DNA from: Rhodobiaceae bacterium
Lineage (GTDB): Bacteria; Pseudomonadota; Alphaproteobacteria; Rhizobiales; Tepidamorphaceae
Reading direction: 5' to 3'
Length of the DNA stretch: 64,000 nucleotides
Assembly: GCA_020637985.1 (NCBI GenBank)
Contig: JACKJK010000005.1
Coordinates: forward strand, 1 to 64,000
Shown: positions 54,265 through 63,200 of the stretch, in pieces
How positions within the stretch are numbered: position 1 is the stretch's first letter
Layout of the letters: every line of letters starts with the position of its first letter
Notes under the pieces: generated by a model
The model's database searches: none
What the model was told of the DNA's origin: nothing
The model's input: only the letters and a program-made list of their open reading frames with translations
Made by a program: the position numbers and the translations under genes

Positions 54265-54289
54265 CGCCGCGGGGAAAAACCCCGCGGCG
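54265..54289 (-). terminator. Hairpin terminator downstream of the L,D-transpeptidase gene
   Basis: A perfect 10-bp stem (54265-54274 with 54280-54289) encloses an all-A loop on the plus strand. On the minus strand it is followed by CGTTGCTGTTTG, a modest U-rich stretch. It lies 45 bp past the stop and 53 bp before ytoQ. Confidence 0.65.
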
Positions 54290-54333
54290 GGTCAATTCAT
54301 CTTTTCGCCGCCGATCCGCGCGCCGTCGCCGGC

Positions 54334-54765
54334 TCAGCGCGTCAGCACGATCCGAGAGGAGCCCGCGCCGTGCGCCTGCACGAGGTTGTAGAGCGTGCGC
54401 GCGTTGGACGGGTGCAGCCGCACGCAGCCGTGGCTGGCCGGCCGGCCGAGCTGGCTGACGTAACTGGTGCCATGCACGGCAAAGCCGCCGCGGAAGAAGA
54501 GCGAGTTCGGCATGGCGGCCCCGCCGTACTTGCGCGAGTAGTACTTCCGGTACATCCGCTTCACGGTGTAGGAGCCCGTCGGCGTGCCGTAGCCGCGTCG
54601 CCCCGTCGATACCTTCCAGGTGTACTGGTGGCGCCCGTTGACATAGACGCGCATGACCTGCTGCGAGATGTCGATCTTCGCGACGACTCCCGCCGACGCC
54701 GGCGCTGGCTGAAAGGTCAGGAAACCGGCGAGGATACCGGCGATGAGGAATGTCACGATACGCAT
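54334..54765 (-). CDS. L,D-transpeptidase (YkuD domain)
   Basis: 143 residues with an N-terminal signal peptide (1-25, ending PAPASAG). The YkuD domain covers the rest: VAKIDISQQVMRVYVNG, TWKVSTGRRGYGTPTGSYTVKRM and the catalytic block HGTSYVSQLGRPASHGCVRL with the active-site cysteine and histidines. It cross-links peptidoglycan 3-3 or attaches proteins to it in the periplasm. This is a minimal one-domain form, as in many Rhizobiales that rely on polar L,D-transpeptidation. It is divergent from mepA, another murein enzyme, across 247 bp. Confidence 0.93.
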   Translation of the reverse strand: MRIVTFLIAGILAGFLTFQPAPASAGVVAKIDISQQVMRVYVNGRHQYTWKVSTGRRGYGTPTGSYTVKRMYRKYYSRKYGGAAMPNSLFFRGGFAVHGTSYVSQLGRPASHGCVRLHPSNARTLYNLVQAHGAGSSRIVLTR

Positions 54766-55012
54766 TCTGTTGCCTCGTCTCCAAATCTCCGGCCGCAGCC
54801 GGGACTACGCGGAACCACGCCCCTCATGGTGCGCGTCTTCGGGGCCCGGGTCATCATCTGGCCACAACTTCATCTTCCGATCGCCCGGCGAACCTGTAAA
54901 GCATGCAGGTGGGAACAAGTTCGTGAAAATTCACAGCGCATTGGTGGGCATGGTAAAAATTCCTGAACCGATTCGCGGTAGTTCTTGAGCATACGGATCG
55001 TTCATCTTGGTC

Positions 55013-56008
55013 ATGGAGCGGCAGTTGATCGGCTCATCCCACGCGCTGCGCACTTCGTTTCTCGTCGCCCTGCTTGCCTGCATGACCTGCTTGTTCGCCG
55101 GCGGCGCGCCCGCGCGCGCCGAAGTAGCGGCCAAGAAGCTGTTCGGCAAGGTCGCCCGCCCGGCAGACCTTGCATCGCGCTCCATCGGCTCGTATGCGCG
55201 CGGCTGCCTCGCCGGCGCCAGGCCGCTGCCCGTGACGGGACAGAACTGGCAGGTGATGCGCCTGTCGCGCAACCGCAACTGGGGCCATCCCGCGCTGATC
55301 GCCTATCTCGAGCGGCTCGCCAACGATGTCGCCGCCAGCGGCGACTGGCCGGGCCTGCTGGTCGGCGACCTCGCCCAGCCGCGCGGCGGGCCGATGCTGA
55401 CCGGCCACAACAGCCACCAGATCGGCCTTGATGCCGATGTCTGGCTCACCCCTATGCCGAACCGGGTACTCACCGAGCAGGAACGCGAGGACATCTCCGC
55501 TGTCTCGATGCTGCGGTCGGGCAAGATGGAGGTCGACCCGTCGGTCTTCACGCTGGCGCATGCAAAGCTGCTGGCGCGAGCGGCGAGCTATCCGGAAGTC
55601 GCGCGCATCTTCATCAATCCCGCGATCAAGCGCGCGCTGTGCGATATCCAGTGGAGCGACCGCAGCTTCCTGCGCAAGATTCGCCCCTGGGGCGGCCACC
55701 ACTACCATTTCCATGTAAGGCTGGATTGCCCGCCGGGCTCGCAAGGCTGCAAGGACCAGGATCCGCCGCCTCCCGGCGACGGCTGCGGGGCCGAGCTCGA
55801 CGCATGGTTCCGCCCGCCTCCGGCAAACGCCCCCAAGCGCAAGCCGCGCCCCGAACTGACGCTGGCCAGCCTGCCGCGCGAGTGCCGCACGGTCCTCGAG
55901 GTCGGCGGCGGCGTCAGCGTGAGCGCTGCCGTGCAGTCGTCGATGGGCTCTCCGTCGGAAGTCATCATCGACGGCGTGCCGATGCCGCGCCGCCGCCCGG
56001 CGCGCTGA
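55013..56008 (+). CDS. mepA: Penicillin-insensitive murein endopeptidase (MepA)
   Basis: 331 residues. A signal peptide (about 1-36, ending APARAEVA) is followed by a LAS-type metallopeptidase domain: GQNWQVMRLSRNRNWGHP, HNSHQIGLDADVWLTP with zinc ligands, and the final GGHHYHFHVRLDCPPGS. MepA cuts D-Ala-mDAP and mDAP-mDAP cross-links. After the domain there is a tail of about 90 residues (proline-rich PPPPGDGC, then PPPANAPKRKPRPELTLASL) not needed in E. coli MepA. ATG at 55013 is preferred to a TTG two codons earlier. With the divergent L,D-transpeptidase it forms a make/break pair for 3-3 cross-links. Confidence 0.93.
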   Translation: MERQLIGSSHALRTSFLVALLACMTCLFAGGAPARAEVAAKKLFGKVARPADLASRSIGSYARGCLAGARPLPVTGQNWQVMRLSRNRNWGHPALIAYLERLANDVAASGDWPGLLVGDLAQPRGGPMLTGHNSHQIGLDADVWLTPMPNRVLTEQEREDISAVSMLRSGKMEVDPSVFTLAHAKLLARAASYPEVARIFINPAIKRALCDIQWSDRSFLRKIRPWGGHHYHFHVRLDCPPGSQGCKDQDPPPPGDGCGAELDAWFRPPPANAPKRKPRPELTLASLPRECRTVLEVGGGVSVSAAVQSSMGSPSEVIIDGVPMPRRRPAR

Positions 56009-56169
56009 GGCCCGCCCTCGGCCGGCGTTCACGTCTGTCCGCCGCCTTGGGTCCGCGACCCTCGAACAGCGTTAATCGCCCATTAGTGCGGATGGTGGAT
56101 GCTGCCTTAACGCGTCGGCTCTTGTGTTTTCCGGTGCGTCAGTAAGCGTTGCGTAATCGGAGTATCGTC

Positions 56170-56646
56170 ATGTTGCGTCTTGGCGCGGGGGGCGGAGCGT
56201 CCCTCGATCAATCCCTTGCATTTTCCGGCTCCATCCGCCCGTTCGCGGCATCCGACCCGACATCCACCTCCTCGATCACGGTCACCGCGGGCGCCGCGGT
56301 GCTGGCCGCCGTTACCGTGTTCACCGCGCCGGCGGTCGGGCCTTTCGTGGAACGGCACGTATTCGCACAGTTGAGCGAGCTGCCGTCCAGCACGCTGTTC
56401 GCCGACGCCGAACCCACCGGCGCGCAAAGGAACGTGCAGCTGGCGCTGTCACGCCCCAGCCCGCAGGCCGACATCGCCAGCCGCTTTCAGTCAGATGGCA
56501 GCCCGATGGCGACGGGATCGGTTCCCGTTCGCACGCAAGCCCAGCGCCAGGCGGCAGACGTGATCGAGAAGATGTCGCCGGACCAGCGTGCGGTGAGCGG
56601 CGGCTTCGGGCTGCGCGGCAGCCTTGCGCCCGCCGACCCGGACTGA
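56170..56646 (+). CDS. Hypothetical protein with one predicted membrane segment
   Basis: 158 residues from an ATG with GGAG 8 bases upstream. A hydrophobic stretch (about 39-58, TVTAGAAVLAAVTVFTAPAVG) could be a membrane anchor; the remainder is polar and alanine/serine-rich, with no motif I recognise. Base composition and codon pattern agree with coding sequence. It ends 2 bp from the end of convergent msrA. A start at 56149 (TTG) is also possible. Moderate confidence that it is a gene; function unknown. Confidence 0.55.
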   Translation: MLRLGAGGGASLDQSLAFSGSIRPFAASDPTSTSSITVTAGAAVLAAVTVFTAPAVGPFVERHVFAQLSELPSSTLFADAEPTGAQRNVQLALSRPSPQADIASRFQSDGSPMATGSVPVRTQAQRQAADVIEKMSPDQRAVSGGFGLRGSLAPADPD

Positions 56647-56648
56647 GG

Positions 56649-57305
56649 CTAGCCCGCCTGAGCGCCTGTGCCGACGGGGCAGGCGACGCCCGTGCCGCCG
56701 AGCCCGCAATAGCCTGCCGGGTTCTTGGCGAGATATTGCTGGTGGTAGGCCTCGGCATAGTAGAATTCCGGCGTCGGCGCGATCTCTGTCGTGATCGTGC
56801 CGAAGCCCGCGGTGCTCAACCGCTGCTGATAGGCCGCGCACGAGGTTTGCGCCCGCGCGATGTCTTCGCCGGCGGGCAGGTAGATGTCCGAACGGTACTG
56901 GGTGCCGACGTCGTTGCCCTGGCGCATGCCCTGTGTCGGGTCGTGGTTTTCCCAGAACACCGCGAGCAGGTCGTCGAGGCCTATCCGTCCGGGCTCGTAT
57001 ACGACGAGGACGACCTCGTTGTGGCCCGTCATCCCCGAACAGACCTCTTCATAGGTCGGATTCGGCGTCAGCCCGCCGGCATACCCCACGGCAGTGACGA
57101 AGATGCCGGGCAGGGACCAGAATTTCCGCTCCGCGCCCCAGAAGCACCCCATGCCGAAAACCGCCTGGCGGCTGGCTTGCGGAAATGGCCCCTTGAGGGG
57201 CGTCTTGAGCACGAAGTGCGATTGCGCCGTATCGATCGCCGCCGTGCGCCCGGGCAGTGCCTGCGACGGGGAGGGCATCGCCAGCGGTTTGCGGAAGCCG
57301 AACAT
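56649..57305 (-). CDS. msrA: Peptide-methionine (S)-S-oxide reductase (MsrA)
   Basis: A 218-residue enzyme reducing methionine-S-sulfoxide in proteins. The catalytic cysteine is in VFGMGCFWGAERKFW, followed by VTAVGYAGGLTPNPTYEEVCSGMTGHNEVVLVVY (in parts). DNPTQG-type region reads ENHDPTQGMRQGNDVGTQYRSDIY. The N-terminal 45 residues form an extension typical of the longer MsrA form; no signal peptide. The C-terminus (GLGGTGVACPVG) carries a resolving cysteine. A small membrane protein lies 26 bp upstream on the same strand. Confidence 0.95.
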   Translation of the reverse strand: MFGFRKPLAMPSPSQALPGRTAAIDTAQSHFVLKTPLKGPFPQASRQAVFGMGCFWGAERKFWSLPGIFVTAVGYAGGLTPNPTYEEVCSGMTGHNEVVLVVYEPGRIGLDDLLAVFWENHDPTQGMRQGNDVGTQYRSDIYLPAGEDIARAQTSCAAYQQRLSTAGFGTITTEIAPTPEFYYAEAYHQQYLAKNPAGYCGLGGTGVACPVGTGAQAG

Positions 57306-57331
57306 GCCGGTTCACTCCTGGTCCGGGATCA

Positions 57332-57655
57332 TCAACGCAGGTCGAGTCCGACCGAGACCGGGCGGCGCCGGCGCCCCATCAGCGCGAAGAAGAGCGCGAT
57401 GACCATCAGCACGACCGCCGCCGGCGCCTGCAGGATCGACACCATCACCGGGTCCCACAGGACGGAGTGGAGGTAGCGCTCGATCACCGCCTGGGTCAGG
57501 TTCAGGCTCGGCGCGCTGATGGAAAACCACAGCTCTCCCAGTGAAGTGACCACGAGGCTGGAGGCCGCGATCGACCGGGCGCCGTCGTGCACGAGTGCAA
57601 CGAGCGCCGCGGCGAACAGCCAGAATCCGAGAAAACGTGCGAGAAGCCGGAACAT
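57332..57655 (-). CDS. Small membrane protein of unknown function
   Basis: 107 residues with two clear transmembrane segments: about 6-24 (LARFLGFWLFAAALVALV) and 73-91 (LQAPAAVVLMVIALFFALMG), and a basic tail (RRRRPVSVGLDLR). The loop between them is likely periplasmic. It is 26 bp upstream of msrA and probably in one transcript with it. No enzyme motif. Confidence 0.7.
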   Translation of the reverse strand: MFRLLARFLGFWLFAAALVALVHDGARSIAASSLVVTSLGELWFSISAPSLNLTQAVIERYLHSVLWDPVMVSILQAPAAVVLMVIALFFALMGRRRRPVSVGLDLR

Positions 57656-57920
57656 GAGCCGCCGTTTCGTTCAATTCCCGCGCATGGGCCTCATTCGCGG
57701 TGGGACGATTCATCCGGAGATTTCGCTCCGGGTACGTTGTAGCGCAAGCTAGTGATGCCTCGGCAAGTCAGCAAGTGCAGATCACGCGAAAGTTTGCCGG
57801 CCGCCGGCGCCGCTTCGCCGTCATGTCGGTGTTGCAAGCGAACGCTCACTCGCCTAAACACGTGCGCGTCATCGGCACGGGTTTGCAGGTTGCGCGACAT
57901 CCGGATCGATGGGCTGACAA

Positions 57921-58040
57921 GGAGAGGTGGCCGAGTGGTTGAAGGCGCACCGTTTATCGCCTTGGCGATAAACGTCACTCGAAGAGAGGCGTGCGCTTGA
58001 CTTCACCCGCTCGGGATTGCCACTCCCGATGAGTTGGTAT
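57921..58040 (+). repeat. 120-bp tandem unit carrying the 5' part of tRNA-Ser, copy 1
   Basis: The first 30 bases (57921-57950) are identical to the first 30 of tRNA-Ser at 58161: acceptor 5' strand plus D arm. In place of the anticodon arm comes a 10-bp hairpin, CGTTTATCGC / GCGATAAACG with CTTG loop (57951-57974). GCGCAC (57945-57950) can pair with GTGCGC (57991-57996), and TCGGGA/TCCCGA form another hairpin (58011-58029). The 3' acceptor strand and CCA are absent, so it cannot make a normal tRNA. Confidence 0.85.
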
Positions 58041-58160
58041 GGAGAGGTGGCCGAGTGGTTGAAGGCGCACCGTTTATCGCCTTGGCGATAAACGTCACTC
58101 GAAGAGAGGCGTGCGCTTGACTTCACCCGCTCGGGATTGCCACTCCCGATGTGTTGGTAT
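58041..58160 (+). repeat. 120-bp tandem unit carrying the 5' part of tRNA-Ser, copy 2
   Basis: Identical to copy 1 except for one base (T at 58152 against A at 58032). It ends directly at the first base of the intact tRNA-Ser, so its last part is the immediate upstream sequence of the real tRNA. The array therefore reads unit, unit, tRNA with 120-bp period. Confidence 0.85.
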
Positions 58161-58250
58161 GGAGAGGTGGCCGAGTGGTTGAAGGCGCACGCCTGGAACG
58201 CGTGTATACGGGAAACCGTATCGAGGGTTCGAATCCCTCTCTCTCCGCCA
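58161..58250 (+). tRNA. tRNA-Ser (anticodon GGA)
   Basis: A 90-nt cloverleaf with an encoded CCA. Acceptor GGAGAGG pairs with CTCTCTCC, D arm follows with GGCCGAGTGGTTGAAGG, the anticodon stem-loop is CACGC-CTGGAAC-GCGTG (anticodon GGA, reading UCC/UCU), the long variable arm TATACGGGAAACCGTATC is a serine hallmark, and the T arm is GAGGGTTCGAATCCCTC. The gene ends an array of two tandem 120-bp units that contain its first 30 nt, so it can be the source or the survivor of a duplication. Confidence 0.97.
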
Positions 58251-58721
58251 CTAAATAGGAATTATGTAAATAATAACAATCAGCTACCATTTTTAATTCA
58301 ATTCGGTCCTATTTTGGGACCCATTATATTCTTGCGCTGCCTTTACTTTAGCCCACCGCATTGATTTGCAACGGGCGGCTGTCGAACTACCCAGACTGAG
58401 ATACAAGCTCGAATTTGATTGGCGCGCTTGAAGATTGGCATTCGTGCAACAGAATGCCGGCATAGCCGCCGCCTTGCTTGCGGACGTCAGCGGACTGTTA
58501 TCGGGATCAGGCCGTGGCCAGGCAATCTAACGGTATCGTATTCGAAGATGACGGTTTGCGTATCTGGGTTCACAGTGGCGTAGCGCAGGCGCCCCGCCCT
58601 GGAACGTAGCGGGCAAGATGCAAAAGAATGGCCAACGTCAGATTTCCCCCGCGCGGTTTCCTAGGCTTGTCGGCAGATTGCCGGGTCGGGCAAGCCTGCC
58701 AGAAATGAGAGAGCCGCCCGT
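58251..58721. other. AT-rich intergenic region after tRNA-Ser
   Basis: 471 bp without a gene. The first 90 bp are strikingly AT-rich with a T run (CCATTTTTAATTC) that could terminate the tRNA transcript, and GGTCC...GGACC (58305-58321) forms a short inverted repeat. The rest returns gradually to normal composition. No copy of the tRNA 3' end, integrase or IS end was found. Confidence 0.5.
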
Positions 58722-59645
58722 ATGACAGACGTTCAGTTCGGCAGATTGCATGACCTACCCTTGCGCGAAGCCTGGAAACACGAGGCGCGCTCCTTCACGC
58801 CATGGCTGGCCGAGAACATCGATCATCTTGCCGAGGTGATTGGAGTGCCACTGGAGCTGGCGGGCACGGAGGTGGCAGTGGGCAGCTTTGCCGCCGACAT
58901 CCTCGCCCGAAACAGGCTGGACGACAGCCTCGTTCTCATCGAGAACCAGCTCGAAGAAGGTGATCACGGGCACCTGGGCCAGATCATGACCTATCTCGCC
59001 GGACTCGAGGCGCAGACGGTTGTCTGGATCGCGCCATCTTTCCGCGAACCGCATCTTTCGGCCATTCGCTGGCTGAACGAGCACACCGCCGAAGACTTTT
59101 CTTTCTTCGCCGTCCGCCTGCGCGTCGTGCGGATCGGCGAGAGCCCTTTCGCTCCGATTTTCGAGGTGGCGGAAAAGCCAAACGACTGGGATCGACAACT
59201 CAAGCAGACCGCGTCAACCGAAGGTTCTGGCTACTACGATGTCAAACAGTCCTTCTGGCGCGCCTTCCTCGACAGCCATCCCGAGTTTACGGAACTTGGC
59301 GTCCGCCCCTGGCGCTACCCCAACAATTACATCAGCGTGAGCGAGGCCCCCCGCGCGGACATCTCGATCTACCTGGCGCGCCACGAGAGCGGGATCTATC
59401 TGCGATCGGGACGCGGTGAACCCTCCGAGCCGCTCTCGCGCATTTTTGAGCCGCATCGATCCCAACTTGAAGTCGCACTCGGGACAGATCTTGGCCCAAC
59501 CGGCCGGGGTGGCTTTTTCCTGGTGAAGGCATTTCCAAAGGGCCACGAAGAGACGGCGGATTGGCCCGAAATCATTCAGTGGATGGTTGATCAGGTTGAG
59601 GCATATCGAGCAGCACTTGTACCCGTATTCGAGGGCGAAAACTGA
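58722..59645 (+). CDS. DUF4268 domain protein, predicted PD-(D/E)XK nuclease-like
   Basis: 307 residues. The N-terminal half matches DUF4268/PD-(D/E)XK-like proteins: LREAWKHEARSFTPWLAENIDHLAEVIGVPLEL (in parts), then GSFAADILARNRLDDSLVLIENQLEEGDHGHLGQIMTYLAGLEA (in parts), where D in FAADIL and E-N-Q in LIENQLE fit the D...ExQ nuclease core. Then VWIAPSFREPHLSAIRWLNEHTAEDFSFFAV. The C-terminal half (YYDVKQSFWRAFLDSHPEF) is the DUF4268 region. Such proteins are scattered among genomes, often in accessory or defence-rich places, with no proven activity. It lies in the accessory-looking segment after tRNA-Ser, as a single gene. Confidence 0.82.
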   Translation: MTDVQFGRLHDLPLREAWKHEARSFTPWLAENIDHLAEVIGVPLELAGTEVAVGSFAADILARNRLDDSLVLIENQLEEGDHGHLGQIMTYLAGLEAQTVVWIAPSFREPHLSAIRWLNEHTAEDFSFFAVRLRVVRIGESPFAPIFEVAEKPNDWDRQLKQTASTEGSGYYDVKQSFWRAFLDSHPEFTELGVRPWRYPNNYISVSEAPRADISIYLARHESGIYLRSGRGEPSEPLSRIFEPHRSQLEVALGTDLGPTGRGGFFLVKAFPKGHEETADWPEIIQWMVDQVEAYRAALVPVFEGEN

Positions 59646-59730
59646 AAATGACGCATGCCAGTTGGCCCACGTTTTCTGGACGGCTAACCCACATTTGCGC
59701 AATTCCGCCGTGTCATAGAGGAGATTGCCA

Positions 59731-59847
59731 ATGGACAACGAATTGGAACTAGCGCGCTTGGAGTACAATCGCATGTATCCCGCACGCCCGATCAAGCGTG
59801 TCGCCTGGCCAACGGATGTCCGGGATGGATTCTTAGGAGGGAAATGA
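59731..59847 (+). CDS. Possible small protein, 38 residues
   Basis: A short frame starts at ATG 59731 behind AGAGGAGA (59717-59724), a good ribosome site, and encodes MDNELELARLEYNRMYPARP, then IKRVAWPTDVRDGFLGGK. It ends 1 base before the ATG of the following gene, and its last codons contain the GGAGGG that serves as the ribosome site for that gene. It may be a leader or coupled peptide, or the remnant of a longer gene. No homologue is recognised. Confidence 0.4.
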   Translation: MDNELELARLEYNRMYPARPIKRVAWPTDVRDGFLGGK

Positions 59848-59848
59848 C

Positions 59849-60229
59849 ATGGACGAAAAGCTTTTCGAGAAAGGCCTTGCCAAGCGCAAGGCGACGCTGG
59901 GTGCGGAATACGTTGAGAAGAACCTCGCCGCCGCGGATGAATTCACGCGTCCCTTCCAGGAGGCGATGACCGCCTGGTGCTGGGGATTCGGCTGGGGCGA
60001 TGAGACCATCGACGTGAAGACGCGCTCGATGATGAACCTCGCCATGATCGGCGCGCTCGGCAAGATGCACGAATGGGAACTGCACTGCCGCGGCGCGCTG
60101 AAGAACGGCGTCACCAAGGAAGAGATCCGCGCCATCATCCACGTCGTCGCGATCTACTGCGGCGTGCCGCAATCGCTCGAGTGCTTCCGCGCCGCGCGCA
60201 AGGTGCTGGAGGAGGCGGGGGAGCTCTAA
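59849..60229 (+). CDS. Carboxymuconolactone decarboxylase family protein (PcaC-like)
   Basis: 126 residues, the length of PcaC. DEKLFEKGLAKRKATLGAEYVEKNL leads to AWCWGFGWGDETIDVKTRSMMNLAMIGALGKMHEWELHCRGALKNGVTKEEI (in parts) and IIHVVAIYCGVPQSLECFRAARKVL. That is the 4-carboxymuconolactone decarboxylase layout without the CxxC of AhpD. No other protocatechuate-pathway gene is near, so use in aromatic degradation is uncertain. The ribosome site GGAGGG is strong. It is convergent with the RND permease, 8 bp apart. Confidence 0.88.
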   Translation: MDEKLFEKGLAKRKATLGAEYVEKNLAAADEFTRPFQEAMTAWCWGFGWGDETIDVKTRSMMNLAMIGALGKMHEWELHCRGALKNGVTKEEIRAIIHVVAIYCGVPQSLECFRAARKVLEEAGEL

Positions 60230-60237
60230 CCCCTCGC

Positions 60238-63200
60238 TCAGCCCGCAGCCCCGTCTGTCGCAGCATCTGCCGGCGCGTCTGGCCGCGGCCCCTTGTCGCG
60301 TAGCACGATGTAGATCGCCGGGATCACCAGCACGGTTAGCAGCGTCGACGAAGCAAGCCCGAACAGCAGCGAGATGGCGAGGCCCTGGAAGATCGGGTCG
60401 ACCAGGATGGTGGCCGCGCCGATCATGGCGGCGAGCGCGGTCAGCAGGATCGGCTTGAAGCGCACCGCGCCAGCTTCCAGCAGCACCTCGCGCAGCGGTT
60501 TTCCCTCGCCCCCGCCGTGGCGCACGAAGTCCACCAGCAGGATCGAGTTGCGCACGATGATGCCGGCAAGCGCGATGAAGCCGATCATCGAGGTGGCGGT
60601 GAACGGCGCGCCGAACGCCCAGTGGCCGAGCACGATGCCGATCAGCGTCAGCGGGATCGGCGTCAGGATCACCAGCGGCAGCTTGAAGCTGCCGAACTGC
60701 GCCACGACGAGGATGTAGATGGCGACGATCGCGATGGCGAAGGCCGCCCCCATGTCGCGGAAGGTGACATAGGTGATCTCCCATTCGCCGTCCCACAGCA
60801 CGGCAGGCACGGATTCGTCCTCCGGCTGGCCGTAGAAGTGCACCACCGGCTTGGGCAGGCTGCCCCAGTCGTGGGCGTCGATCTCCTTGCCGACGTCAAG
60901 GATGCCGTAGATGGGCGCCTCGTAGGCACCGGCGAGTTCTGCCATCACCATGTCGGCGAAGCGCCCGTCGCGGCGGAAGATCGTCGGCGAGCCGGTCTCG
61001 TGACTTGCCCGCACGACGTCGCCCAGCTCCACAACCGCCTTGCTGCCGGGGATGGTGTTGGCGGCAACCGGCGTGGAGGCGAGCGCCGCGCTCCATGTCA
61101 ACTCCGATTTCGGGTTTCTGACGACGATCTCGATTGGGGAACGGCCCTCGCCGCGATGCGAATAGCCGACCGTGACGCCGCCGAACAGCGACTGGATCGT
61201 GTCGTAGACCTCGGACTGCTCGACGCCGAAGAACTCGAGCCGGTCCTGGTCGATGGACAGGCGCAGGCGCGGCCGCGGCGTACCGACCGAATCGTCGATG
61301 TCGACGACATATGGCACCTTGGCGAAGACCTTCTTCATTTCGTCGACGACCGCGCGGCGGGTCTGCGAATCCGGCCCGTAGATCTCGGCCAGCAGCGTCG
61401 CCAGCACCGGTGGTCCTGGCGGCACCTCGACGACGCGGGCCACCGTGCCCTCTGGCAGGGTCAGCGCGGCAAGGCGGGCGCGCAGGTCGAGCGCGATCTC
61501 GTGGCTCGACCGGTCGCGCTCCGCGCGCGGCGCCAGGTTGAGGTGCAGCTCGCCGAGCTCGGGAAGCTCGCGCAGATAGTAGTGCCGCACCAGCCCGTTG
61601 AAGTTGAACGGCGCAGGCGTGCCCGCGTAGGTCTCGATCGAGCGGGTTTCCGGTAGACCCCGGGCGATGTCGGCGATCTCGAACAGCGTGCGCTCGGTGT
61701 CCTCCAGGCTCGCGCCCTCCGGCAGGTCGACGACGACGGCGAGTTCCGACTTGTTGTCGAACGGCAGCAGCTTGACGGTGACGTCCTTGGTCGCAAACAG
61801 CACGCACACCGCGAGCGTGGCGATGCCCACCGACAAGAGGAATGCCCACGACGCCTTCTTGGAGCGCACGATGGGCGCAGCGATGGCGCGGTACAGGTGT
61901 CCGAGCAGGCCTTCGCCATGCGCGCTCTCGTGCTCGGCGAAGGCATCCGCGTTCTTCGGCGCGATGCGCAGCATCAGCCACGGCGCGATGGTCATGGCGA
62001 CGAAGAACGAGAACAGCATCGCGGCTGAAGCGTTGACCGGGATCGGCGCCATGTAGGGGCCCATCAGTCCGGAGACGAACAGCATCGGCAAGAGAGCGGC
62101 AACCACCGTAAGCGTCGCCACGATCGTCGGGTTGCCGACTTCGGCCACGGCCTCGATGGCCGCCTGCATGCGCGAGCGCTTGTCGCGCATCGCCCAGTGG
62201 CGCGCGATGTTCTCGACCACGACGATGGCGTCGTCGACCAGGATGCCGATGGAGAAGATCAGCGCGAACAGGCTGACGCGGTTGATTGTGTAGCCCATGA
62301 CCTTGGCGGCGAACAGCGTCAGCAGGATGGTGGTCGGGATGACGACGGCGGTCACCATCGCCTCGCGCCAGCCGATGGCAAAGCCGATCAGTACGACGAT
62401 GGAGACGGTGGCAATCCCTAAGTGCAGGAGAAGTTCGTTCGCCTTCTCGTTTGCCGTCTCACCATAGTCGCGCGTCACCGTCACGGCGACGTCTTCGGGC
62501 ACCAGGCGCCCGTGCAGGCTGTCCATCCGTTCCAGCAATTGCTCGGCGAAGACGACGGCATTGGTGCCGGCGCGCTTGGCGAAGGCGACGCTGACCGCCG
62601 GCACCCGGTGCCAGTCGCCGGCCTCGTCGGCGCTTTCCATCCACACGCGGTGCTCCAGAGGGCTCGGGCCGACGATGACGGAAGCGACATCGCGTACGTA
62701 GACGGGGCGCCCGTCGCGCGTCGTCAGCAGCAACAGCCCGATGTCGGGGATGCCGCTCAGCGTCTGCCCTGCAGAGACCACCTGCGTCGCGCCGGCCTCG
62801 CGCACCCGGCCGGCCTGGAACGAGCGGTTCGCACCCTGCACCTTGCCGACCAGCTGCTGCAGGGTAACGCCGAACAGCGCCAGTTTCTCCGGGTCCGGCT
62901 CAACGCGGATCTGCTGCGCGCTGCCGCCGGAAATGTAGGTGAGGCCGATGTCCTGCGTCTTCATCAGCTCGGCGCGCAGCTCGTCGGCCAGTTCGTAGAG
63001 GTCCTTGTCGGTCCACCGCTCCGCGGCCTCGGGTTTCGGCGACAGCGTCAGCACGACAGTCGCGACATCGTTGATGCCGCGTCCCACGATCAGCGGCTGG
63101 GGAATGCCGACCGGAATGCGGTCGAGGTTGGCGCGGATCTTCTCGTGCACGCGCAGGATGGCGTCGTCGGCGTCCGTTCCCACCAGGAAACGCGCCGTTA

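Noticed and set aside
57869..58126. A minus-strand frame that repeats a 40-residue block
   Set aside because: The repetition is only the 120-bp tRNA-derived unit read backwards; it covers tRNA sequence and has no ribosome site.
57921..58160. The 120-bp tandem as a CRISPR-like array or tandem tRNA genes
   Set aside because: There are only two units with no short-repeat/spacer structure and no cas genes, and each unit lacks the 3' half required for a tRNA.
58251..58340. Attachment site of an integrative element at the tRNA 3' end
   Set aside because: No second copy of the T-arm or 3' acceptor sequence was found downstream within the window, and no integrase gene is present.
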